A DNA stretch of 64,000 nt from Chitinophagales bacterium (GTDB lineage: Bacteria > Bacteroidota > Bacteroidia > Chitinophagales > UBA10324): contig JAIBAY010000002.1 in the NCBI GenBank assembly GCA_019694975.1, positions 124,001 through 188,000 of the forward strand, read 5' to 3'. Of this stretch, positions 12,001-16,391 are shown one piece after another. Both the position numbers and the translations under genes were made by a program. The first letter of the stretch is position 1. Every line of letters starts with the position of its first letter. The notes under the pieces were generated by a model that was given only the letters and a program-made list of their open reading frames with translations, was not told the origin of the DNA and did not search any database.

Positions 12001-12111
12001 AAACTGGCGGAAGAGATGCATCTCAACAGCACTGATGCGTCCGGCATATATTACCTGACCGTTACGCTTGCTGATCATGTATATACTGCACAAATAGTTT
12101 ATCAGCAGTAA
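1..12111 (+). CDS. Giant MopE-type metal-binding repeat protein with T9SS sorting domain (5' truncated by window)
   Basis: The reading frame is open from base 1, so the true start lies upstream; 4036 residues are visible. Nearly all of it is a tandem array of about 58 units of 69 residues. Each unit carries a MopE-like motif (DCNDGNASINP, then ESCNGIDDNCNG, then ADDG) and a DLDNDTFGDLND segment of the DxDxDxxGD type seen in calcium loops. Each unit has about three or four Cys. A few units are shorter and more divergent (around residues 355-490 and 1595-1730, with DADGDGFGN). The last five or so units, before about 11820, are the most divergent. The last ~90 residues (VYPNPTDGDF... GIYYLTVTL... 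QIVYQQ) are a type A T9SS sorting domain, so the protein should be exported and probably attached to the surface. Metal binding is inferred from the Pfam-like 'putative metal-binding motif' family; an adhesive or stalk role is a guess. Confidence 0.9.
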   Translation, partial: GIDDNCNGTADDGLVFVTYYPDQDGDGYGDFFLPGISLCNNPGAGFANNNTDCYDINASIHPNAAEICNSLDDNCNGSADDGLVFTTYYADLDNDSFGDLNDTGTSLCSNPGIGFAIINTDCNDANATINPAAAESCDGIDDNCNGSTDDGLVFTTYYADLDNDTFGDLNDAGTSLCNNPGVGFAIVNTDCNDANANINPAAAESCDGIDDNCNGSADDGLLFTTYYADLDNDTFGDLNDAGTSLCNNPGAGFSLSHSDCNDGNASINPAAIESCNGIDDNCNGSADDGLLFTTYYADLDNDTFGDLNDAGTSLCNNPGSGFAVVNTDCNDGNAFINPAATETCNGIDDNCNGTADDAVGIISYYADADGDGFGNPAIQIDSCAQPAGFVLLPTDCNDAIASINPAAPEICNTIDDNCSGSADEGLFVTYYTDADGDGFGNQAASGVDLCSNPGTGFAINNLDCNDASASINPSATETCNSTDDDCDGTADDGLVFTTYYPDQDHDGYGKLSNPGNTVCYYPGPGFVTNHTDCNDGNIAINPGAAESCNNIDDNCNGTADDGLVFITYYADQDHDTYGNVSDPGNSLCADPGSGFSVNHLDCNDNNAIINPAASESCNGIDDNCNGATDDGLVYVTYYPDQDGDGYGDFFQPGINFCNDPGNGFAANNTDCYDINASIHPDATEICNGIDDNCNGTADDGLVFTTYYADLDNDTFGDLNDAGISLCSNPGSGFSVVNTDCNDGNAAINPVVTESCNGIDDNCNGSADDGLVFTTYYADLDNDTFGDLNDIGTSLCNNPGSGFSVVNTDCNDGNALINPTAIESCNGIDDNCNGSADDGLVFTTYYADLDNDSFGDLNDAGTSLCNNPGIGFAVVNTDCDDGNALINPTAIESCNGIDDNCNGSADDGLVFTTYYADLDNDSFGDLNDAGTSLCSNPGSGFSVVNTDCNDGNAAINPAVTESCNGIDDNCTGSTDDGLVFTTYYADLDNDTFGDLNDAGTSLCSNPGSGFSVVNTDCNDGNAAINPAVTESCNGIDDNCNGTADDGLVFTTYYADLDFDGFGDLNDAGTSLCNNPGIGFAVANTDCDDGNASINPTAIESCNGIDDNCNGSTDDGLVFTTYYTDLDNDSFGDLNDAGISLCNNPGIGFAVINTDCNDANASINPAAIESCNGIDDNCNGTADDGLVFVTYYPDQDGDGYGDFFLPGISLCNNPGAGFANNNTDCYDINASIHPNAAEICNSIDDNCNGAADDGLVFTTYYTDLDNDTFGDLNDAGTSFCSNPGIGFAIVNTDCNDANATINPAAAESCNGIDDNCNGTADDGLVFTTYFADLDNDSFGDLNDAGTSLCSNPGIGFAIVNTDCNDANANINPAAAESCDGIDDNCNGTADDGLVFTTYYADLDNDNFGDLNDGGTSLCNNPGIGFAVVNTDCNDGNSFINPTAIETCNGIDDNCNGSTDDGLVFTTYYADLDNDTFGDLNDAGTSLCNNPGAGFSLSHSDCNDGNASINPAAIESCNGIDDNCNGSADDGLLFTTYYADLDNDTFGDLNDAGTSLCNNPGSGFAVVNTDCNDGNAFINPAATETCNGIDDNCNGTADDAVGIISYYADADGDGFGNPAIQIDSCAQPAGFVLLPTDCNDAIASINPAAPEICNTIDDNCSGSADEGLFVTYYTDADGDGFGNQAASGVDLCSNPGTGFAINNLDCNDASASINPSATETCNSTDDDCDGTADDGLVFTTYYVDQDNDSFGDLNDAGTSLCNNPGSGFTVVNTDCNDGNASINPAASESCNGIDDNCNGSIDDGLVFTTYFADLDNDSFGDLNDIGTSLCSNPGIGFAVANTDCNDSNASINPSVIESCNGFDDNCNGAADDGLVFTTYYADFDNDTFGDLNDAGTSLCNNPGIGFAVVNTDCNDGNASINPTAIESCNGIDDNCNGTADDGLVFVTYYPDQDSDGYGDFFLPGISLCNNPGAGFANNNTDCYDINASIHPNAAEICNSIDDNCNGAADDGLVFTTYYADLDNDTFGDLNDAGISLCSNPGSGFSVVNTDCNDGNAAINPVVTESCNGIDDNCNGSADDGLVFTTYYADLDFDGFGDLNDAGTSLCNNPGIGFAVANTDCDDGNASINPTAIESCNGIDDNCNGSTDDGLVFTTYFADLDNDTFGDLNDAGTSLCSNPGIGFVEVNTDCNDGNALINPTAIESCNGIDDNCNGSADDGLVFTTYYADLDNDSFGDLNDAGTSLCSNPGSGFAVVNTDCDDGNASINPTAIESCNGIDDNCNGTADDGLVLTTYFVDLDNDTFGDLNDIGTSLCSNPGSGFAVDNTDCNDGNAAINPAATESCNGIDDNCNGSTDDGLVFTTYYADLDNDSFGDLNDAGTSLCSNPGSGFAVVNTDCDDGNASINPAVIESCNGIDDNCNGSTDDGLVFTTYYADLDNDTFGDLNDAGTSLCSNPGIGFAVVNTDCDDGNASINPAVIESCNGIDDNCSGTADDGLVFTTYYADLDNDTFGDLNDAGTSLCSNPGIGFAVVNTDCDDGNAAINPAATESCNGIDDNCNGTADDGLVFTTYYADLDNDSFGDLNDPGTSLCSNPGIGFAVVNTDCDDGNTSINPAATESCNGIDDNCNGSADDGLVFTTYYADLDNDTFGDLNDAGTSLCSNPGSGFSVVNTDCNDGNAAINPAVTESCNGIDDNCNGTADDGLVFTTYYADLDNDTFGDLNDAGTSLCSNPGSGFSVVNTDCNDGNAVINPVVTESCNGIDDNCNGTADDGLVFTTYYADLDNDTFGDLNDAGTSLCNNPGIGFAVVNTDCDDGNALINPTAIESCNGIDDNCNGSADDGLVFTTYYADLDNDTFGDLNDAGTSLCSNPGNGFSVVNTDCNDGNAVINPVVTESCNGIDDNCNGTADDGLVFTPYYADLDFDGFGDLNDAGTSLCNNPGIGFAVVNTDCDDGNASINPAVIESCNGIDDNCNGSTDDGLAFTTYYADLDNDSFGDLNDAGTSLCNNPGIGFAVANTDCDDGNASINPAVIESCNGIDDNCNGSADDGLVFTTYYADLDNDSFGDLNDAGTSLCSNPGSGFAIVNTDCNDGNSFINPAATESCNGIDDNCNGTADDGLVFTTYYADLDNDTFGDLNDIGTSLCSNPGIGFAVVNNDCNDGNASINPAATETCNGIDDNCNGSADDGLLFTTYYDDLDNDTFGDLNDAGTSLCSNPGSGFAVVNTDCDDGNASINPTAIESCNGIDDNCNGTADDGLVFTTYYADLDNDSYGSLADPGTSLCSNPGSSFAVVNTDCDDGNASINPAVIESCNGIDDNCNGSADDGLVFTTYYADLDNDSFGDLNDAGTSLCSNPGIGFAVINTDCNDGNASINPAAIESCNGIDDNCNGTADDGLVFTTYYADLDNDTFGDLNDAGTSLCSNPGIGFAVINTDCNDGNASINPAAIESCNGIDDNCNGTADDGLVFTTYYADLDNDTFGDLNDIGTSLCSNPGIGFAVVNNDCNDGNASINPAATETCNGIDDNCNGSADDGLLFTTYYDDLDNDTFGDLNDAGTSLCSNPGSGFAVVNTDCDDGNASINPTAIESCNGIDDNCNGTADDGLVFTTYFVDLDNDTFGDLNDAGTSLCSNPGIGFAVINTDCNDGNASINPAAIESCNGIDDNCNGTADDGLVFTTYYADLDNDSYGSLADPGTSLCSNPGAGYSLSHNDCNDNNAAINPSASETCNGIDDNCNGTADDGLVFTTYYLDQDNDSYGSLADAGTSLCNNPGTGYATNHTDCNDANALINPAGTETCNTLDDNCNGSADEGLIFINYYPDADNDNFGNQLNAGISLCSNPGTGYSVNNEDCNDNNAFINPAVTESCNGIDDNCNDTLDEGFALTLFYQDADNDTFGDSTNQISACEAPAGYVADSTDCNDNSATVNPGAPEILPNGVDDDCDGYIDEISVGIATPQSNPVHLDVYPNPTDGDFVIYLQLPVEVDVQANIELRNLIGQVKLNKSVQLHKGKLAEEMHLNSTDASGIYYLTVTLADHVYTAQIVYQQ
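682..1463 (+). repeat. Large block duplication, copy 1 (pairs with 4399-5180)
   Basis: These 782 bp are repeated at 4399-5180, an offset of 3717 bp, with no difference that I could find by eye. The block includes the unusual short units with DADGDGFGN, so this is a true segment copy and not chance similarity between repeat units. Neighbouring blocks are also shared: 1-~180 with ~3511-3690 and ~5779-5958, and ~2107-2298 with ~6031-6222. Confidence 0.9.
4399..5180 (+). repeat. Large block duplication, copy 2 (pairs with 682-1463)
   Basis: Second copy of the 782-bp block. The match ends at a single C-to-T change at 5181 and then decays, so the duplication is recent or has been kept identical by gene conversion. 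Confidence 0.9.
9374..9769 (+). repeat. Block duplication of about 396 bp (pairs with 10409-10804)
   Basis: The segment recurs 1035 bp downstream, exactly five 207-bp units away, with no mismatch seen. It encodes the rare variants VVNNDCND and YYDDLDND in both copies, which marks it as a block copied together. Confidence 0.85.
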
Positions 12112-12141
12112 AAGTGTCTGCGCTTCCGGCAGTTAACTTGA

Positions 12142-12168
12142 AGCCAGCGTTATTGCCTGGCTATTTTT
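12142..12168 (+). terminator. Likely intrinsic terminator of the giant repeat gene
   Basis: AGCCAG, a 9-nt loop, CTGGCT, then ATTTTT, 31 bp after the stop codon of the giant gene. The hairpin lies over the last codons of the convergent gene that ends at 12150, so the two genes share this DNA. Confidence 0.5.
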
Positions 12169-13367
12169 CCCTGCAACACCTGACCTTTTATTTTCAGGTG
12201 ATAGAAATAGATGCCGTCTTTCAATGATGACAGCTGAAGAATTAATTTGGCTGAAGCATGAAATTGCTGCCGTTCCACCACCCTTCCTACAATGTCGGTC
12301 AGAAAAAACTCAATGTCCGATGATGGTAAAGGTGAAAACGCAAACGTTACTTCTTCATTAAAAGGATTCGGAAATACGGATACTGCTGTTTGTTGTGAAA
12401 CAATAGGTTCATCACCGGTTACCTCAAACTGTAGTTTCGCAATGATGGGAATATGATCCGACGCCTGGTGCAATGCATTCGCTATTTCCATGCTCACTGC
12501 CGTATTGGGTGGCCTGTTGATGGAATCATTATAGTGATTGCCGTCATTACCGTAGGGTACCGTACTGCCGGGAACATAGCTGATGCCGCCTGCCTCCATG
12601 ATCGCATTGCTGAAAAGTATCATATCAAAACGATCATCCATGCCACCTGTCACTCCACCGCCGAAGCTGCGCACACGTGGTGATTGCGTATGATACTTAG
12701 CATTGGCTGAAGTATTGAAGTTGCCACTGACAGGCAGCGGATCGTTGAAATTACCATCATCCGTGGCATTATCCTGCATCAGTTTTTGATATGGTGTCTC
12801 ATTGGATGAATAGATATTAAAATCACCACACACAATAAAATCAGAACCCGCCGGCAATGCATTCGTCCGTTTCCGCAGCGAATCCACTTCCAAAGCACGC
12901 TGCGCTTCATCGCTGGCTGAAGAACTGGCTTTCAGATGAACCGCATAAAGACGCAGGGTATCGCCACTTGCTTTATGAATAACGGTAAACTCATTGATAT
13001 CCCGCAAATCAGTTTTTATTGCCTTGTTGCTGATAAATGTGAACTTTTCATTTCGATAGATGAGGGCTTTATTGGTATCAAAACCGGTTATGAAGGCGCC
13101 CAGTGAATATATATCGGCGGAGTCATTCATCACGTTGGCCACGAATCCCTGTATGGCCGAATACACAACAATCTCTTCACATACAAGCAGGTCCGGTTTC
13201 ACTTCTTGCATAATCTTCCTGAAATAAGGATTGCGCAGAGCGGAATCGGCCTGGATACCTTCATAGTTCAGGAGATTATAGGCCATCACAGTTACCGTTT
13301 CCTGGGCCTGTGAAAGCAATGGCATCGATGAGAGAAGCAACAGGATTCTGAGGGAGAGAAACTTCAT
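12150..13367 (-). CDS. Secreted endonuclease/exonuclease/phosphatase-family protein with T9SS sorting domain
   Basis: 405 residues. Residues 1-22 are a signal peptide ending in SQAQ. The body is of the EEP (DNase I-like) type, with the early VMAYNLLNY strand carrying the conserved Asn, a CEE pair after DLLV, the VHLKAS strand, the GDFN motif (about residue 182) and the terminal SDHIPI motif (about 313). These are the metal-binding and catalytic landmarks of the superfamily. The last ~75 residues (VSVFPNPFNEEVTF... GIYFYHLKIKG) form a type A T9SS sorting domain. The enzyme is therefore expected outside the cell or on its surface, hydrolysing phosphodiester or phosphomonoester bonds. An extracellular nuclease is the simplest reading, but the substrate cannot be told from sequence. 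The gene is convergent with the giant repeat gene. Confidence 0.85.
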   Translation of the reverse strand: MKFLSLRILLLLSSMPLLSQAQETVTVMAYNLLNYEGIQADSALRNPYFRKIMQEVKPDLLVCEEIVVYSAIQGFVANVMNDSADIYSLGAFITGFDTNKALIYRNEKFTFISNKAIKTDLRDINEFTVIHKASGDTLRLYAVHLKASSSASDEAQRALEVDSLRKRTNALPAGSDFIVCGDFNIYSSNETPYQKLMQDNATDDGNFNDPLPVSGNFNTSANAKYHTQSPRVRSFGGGVTGGMDDRFDMILFSNAIMEAGGISYVPGSTVPYGNDGNHYNDSINRPPNTAVSMEIANALHQASDHIPIIAKLQFEVTGDEPIVSQQTAVSVFPNPFNEEVTFAFSPLPSSDIEFFLTDIVGRVVERQQFHASAKLILQLSSLKDGIYFYHLKIKGQVLQGKIARQ

Positions 13368-13445
13368 GTCGGAAAAGTAATGTTTTATTCGTGAAAGCCC
13401 GGTTAACCCGTTTGACCGGCCGTACTTTGTTTATGACAGATTATT

Positions 13446-14516
13446 ATGGAAATTTATGACCGGCCAAGTGCCCGAAGGCACTGTTCACCTTGTCATCAAC
13501 AATCAACAAAACTTTTTCCATTGGATCCCTACCCTCCACTATCTGACGATCCCATAAACATAAGCGCTGCCGGTGATTCGCCGCCTGCGTTTTCCTGGGA
13601 AGACTGGTATGCAGCAGTGGGTGGACGAACCATTAATATTGAAGCGGTAAATGATTACCTGCAAAAGATTTATGAGGATCAGTATAAACGTTTTGAAAGC
13701 ACGGTGGCTCCCGTTAAAAAGGAATTTGCCAGTGCAGCCGAAGCAGCAAGGACGATAAAGGAAAAGGCATTTTCATTCGGTGCCGACATCGTTGGCATCT
13801 GCAAGATTGAGCCGTCAGATATTTACAGGGGAAAAACCGTTACGGAGAAGTATGCCATTGCAGTCGGCCAGAGGATGTTGTGGCGGGCATTCCAGGTGGT
13901 GCCATCTGAAGCCGCTGCCATAGAATGCCTGCGCATTTATTATACGCTGGGAGAAACAGTCATTCAGCTCGCAAGCTATATTCGTTCACTGGGTTTTTCG
14001 TGCAAGGTGGAACATCCGATAGGCGACAGCGATGTGCTGCATATTCCAATTGGGCTGAAAGCGGGTTTCGGTGAGTTGGGACGGCACGGCTCTATCATTC
14101 ATCCAAAGTTAGGACCGTTGTTCAGAATGGGCAGTGTGATCACTTCTATTCCAATGGAAACAGATCATCCAATTGATGCAGGCATAGCAAAATTCTGCGA
14201 CAATTGCCGTGCCTGCAGAATTTATTGCCCGGCGAAAGCAATCCCTGATACCCGCAGCGAATCTGCCGGAAAAGACCATCTTGGCAACTACCGGTACCAG
14301 GTTGATACCGCCAAATGCTTCCCCTACTTCGCCAATCATTACTACTGTTCCGCCTGCCTTCCGGTTTGCGTTTACAACCATAAAGAATGGGCGAAAGACT
14401 TTGAAGGTTTTGAAACGAAACTTTTTCCGCAGGTGATCATGAAAGATCCTCCTCCACCCGCTGATACAATTGCACCCGAAAAGCGGCATGATTATCCGCA
14501 TGTAAAAAGGGAATAG
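13446..14516 (+). CDS. Cytosolic QueG/reductive-dehalogenase-like double [4Fe-4S] protein
   Basis: 356 residues, with no signal peptide or twin-arginine motif. The core (residues ~100-235) has FGADIVGICKIEP and the FGELGRHGSIIHPKLGP stretch typical of the QueG/reductive dehalogenase superfamily. Two [4Fe-4S] sites follow: CxxCxxCxxxCP at C251, C254, C257 and C261, and C291 with C301, C304 and C308. Relatives use a corrinoid cofactor, either to reduce epoxyqueuosine or to remove halogens from organic compounds. The long N-terminus and overall layout are closer to the reductive-dehalogenase-like group than to compact QueG, but the reaction is not settled. A cobalamin-controlled receptor elsewhere in the window fits a need for B12. 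The downstream MITE-like element begins directly after the TAG stop. Confidence 0.75.
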   Translation: MEIYDRPSARRHCSPCHQQSTKLFPLDPYPPLSDDPINISAAGDSPPAFSWEDWYAAVGGRTINIEAVNDYLQKIYEDQYKRFESTVAPVKKEFASAAEAARTIKEKAFSFGADIVGICKIEPSDIYRGKTVTEKYAIAVGQRMLWRAFQVVPSEAAAIECLRIYYTLGETVIQLASYIRSLGFSCKVEHPIGDSDVLHIPIGLKAGFGELGRHGSIIHPKLGPLFRMGSVITSIPMETDHPIDAGIAKFCDNCRACRIYCPAKAIPDTRSESAGKDHLGNYRYQVDTAKCFPYFANHYYCSACLPVCVYNHKEWAKDFEGFETKLFPQVIMKDPPPPADTIAPEKRHDYPHVKRE

Positions 14517-14642
14517 AAGCTATTTCGTAATACCTGGAATCATCCTGTCACGATTACTCGGGATCAGGATATCTTCAGTTCATTGACAGATACAGAAATA
14601 AATTCCACATGACAACATTGATTGCCTGTTTTGAGACAGCTT
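14517..14642 (+). repeat. MITE-like dispersed element, copy A
   Basis: 126 bp of the four-copy family. The right end TTTTGAGACAGCTT is the inverted counterpart of the family's left end AAGCTGTCTCAAAA; the left end is degenerate here. Internal blocks are cgggatcaggat, cattgacaga, and the A/T loop segment aaataaatt before cattgattgcctg. The element starts on the base after the TAG stop of the upstream gene. Confidence 0.85.
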
Positions 14643-14831
14643 CCTGCAAAAACCGGATTCAGTTTTTAAGGCAGCTCCTGTTTATATTGACCTTACTGCA
14701 GCTCATACATGATGATTTCAATATGAATTCCGGAACCACATTTTAATTTTCTCAATGCCTGTTTGAAGGAAAAAATATTTGCGGATCATGCGACCTGCTG
14801 CTGAGCCCTGCATATAACAAAATAAAAAACT

Positions 14832-16187
14832 TCAGGAAGGATATCTGTAGTGCGCTGGTTTTGCTTTCTTCAATGCTTCTTCCGGTTGTGGAACCCAGTG
14901 ATGTAAGCCACCTGCCAATTCATCATTAAAGTCCTTTGGTATGGAACCTGCAAGTGTTCTTTCTTTCCAGGTTACCGTCTCTTTGCCATTGTCCCTGCGT
15001 TCCATGGTGATGCATTCTTCTACCGGGCAAACGAGTGAACACAAATTGCATCCAACACAGTTTTCTTCGATGATATGAGGTTTCCTGTTCTGCGGATCAC
15101 TGCTTAAACCAATAGCCTGATGGGCACCGTCTTCACAGGCCGTATAACATAGCTGGCAACCAATGCATTTGTCGTCATGAATATCTGCCACCACTTTATA
15201 CCGCAGGTTGAGATCTTCCCAGTGCTTAACCTGTCCCAATGCTTTACCCCTGAAATCATCTAATGAATTGAATCTTTTTTCATTCATATAACCTTCCAAT
15301 CCGTCAATCATCTCGCGGATAATGCCAAAACCGTAGTGCATTGCTGCCGTACAAACCTGCACCGATGTTGCGCCTAATAAAATGAACTCCACGGCATCGC
15401 GCCAGTTCTCAATGCCACCGATCCCGCTGATGGGAATGTTGATCTGAGGATGCTGTGCGCAATTCTTCAGCATGTTGAGGGCTATAGGCTTCACTGCCGG
15501 ACCGCAATAACCGCCATTGGTACTTTTTCCATCAACTACCGGATATGGTACAAAGTTATCGATGTCAACACCAACAATACTCTGGATAGTATTGATTAAA
15601 GAGATTGCATCACCGCCACCTTCAGCAGCAGCCATAGCGGGCCGGGTGATGTCGGAGATATTGGGCGTCAGTTTTACAATTACCGGAATGGTTGCCACTT
15701 CCTTTACCCAGCTCACTATGGTTTTTAAAACTTTCGGTTCCTGCCCGACGGCGCTCCCCATTCCGCGCTCGCACATTCCATGCGGACAACCGAAATTCAG
15801 TTCCACACCATCAGCACCGGCATTTGTTACGTCACGCATAATCATGTGCCATTCCTCTTTTGTTTCTACCATGAGTGAGGCAATAACGGCATGATGCGGA
15901 AACCGTTTCTTCACCGCTTCTATTTCACGAAGGTTATCCTTCAACGGCCTGTCAGAAATCAATTCGATATTACTGAATCCCATCATGCGTGTATCACGGT
16001 AATTCAACGCTCCATAACGGGAAGAGACATTCACGACCGGAACACCCAGCGTTTTCCAGACCGCTCCGCCCCATCCTGCATCAAATGCCTTCATGATCTG
16101 GTAACCGCTGTTGGTGGGAGGCGCTGATGCCAGCCAAAATGGATTCGGTGATTTGATTCCTGCGAGATTGGTCTGAAGATTTGCCAT
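14832..16187 (-). CDS. preA: NAD-dependent dihydropyrimidine dehydrogenase, subunit PreA
   Basis: 451 residues. The first ~320 form a dihydroorotate-dehydrogenase-like FMN barrel (PNPFWLASAPPTNSGYQI at the start, NFGCPHGMCERGMG around the substrate site, ISGIGGIENW in the phosphate-binding region). A C-terminal ferredoxin domain follows with two CxxCxxCxxxC clusters (CIGCQLCYTAC and CVGCNLCSLVCP). PreA reduces uracil or thymine to the 5,6-dihydro form, taking electrons from PreT; it can also run in reverse. Its partner preT lies upstream on the same strand but is separated by an unrelated 2.6-kb gene, which is unusual because preT and preA normally adjoin. It is the last gene of the pyrimidine catabolism cluster. 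Confidence 0.95.
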   Translation of the reverse strand: MANLQTNLAGIKSPNPFWLASAPPTNSGYQIMKAFDAGWGGAVWKTLGVPVVNVSSRYGALNYRDTRMMGFSNIELISDRPLKDNLREIEAVKKRFPHHAVIASLMVETKEEWHMIMRDVTNAGADGVELNFGCPHGMCERGMGSAVGQEPKVLKTIVSWVKEVATIPVIVKLTPNISDITRPAMAAAEGGGDAISLINTIQSIVGVDIDNFVPYPVVDGKSTNGGYCGPAVKPIALNMLKNCAQHPQINIPISGIGGIENWRDAVEFILLGATSVQVCTAAMHYGFGIIREMIDGLEGYMNEKRFNSLDDFRGKALGQVKHWEDLNLRYKVVADIHDDKCIGCQLCYTACEDGAHQAIGLSSDPQNRKPHIIEENCVGCNLCSLVCPVEECITMERRDNGKETVTWKERTLAGSIPKDFNDELAGGLHHWVPQPEEALKKAKPAHYRYPS

Positions 16188-16370
16188 ATTGTTAAAGGAG
16201 AATACTGCTGTTTAAAATGGGTTTATATGGGAACAGATTTATTGATGATAAAGGTTTGCAGCTACTCGAAGGTGGCGATTTCGAAGAACTTCACTGTCAA
16301 CCAAGCACAAACTTTGATAGAAGCACAAAGCTTGATTTAACCACTGAACCGCAACTTTTGGGTAAGTGCT

Positions 16371-16377
16371 GTTATGC
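16371..16377 (+). other. GTTATGC core-like heptamer at the downstream edge of the inserted STAND gene
   Basis: On the minus strand this reads GCATAAC 14 bp after the stop of the DUF4062 gene. It pairs as an inverted repeat with GCATAAC at 19062-19068 and resembles the inverse core of an integron attC site. The 120 bp between it and preA contain weak imperfect inverted repeats. The assignment is tentative. Confidence 0.3.
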
Positions 16378-16391
16378 ATTGGCGTTTATAT

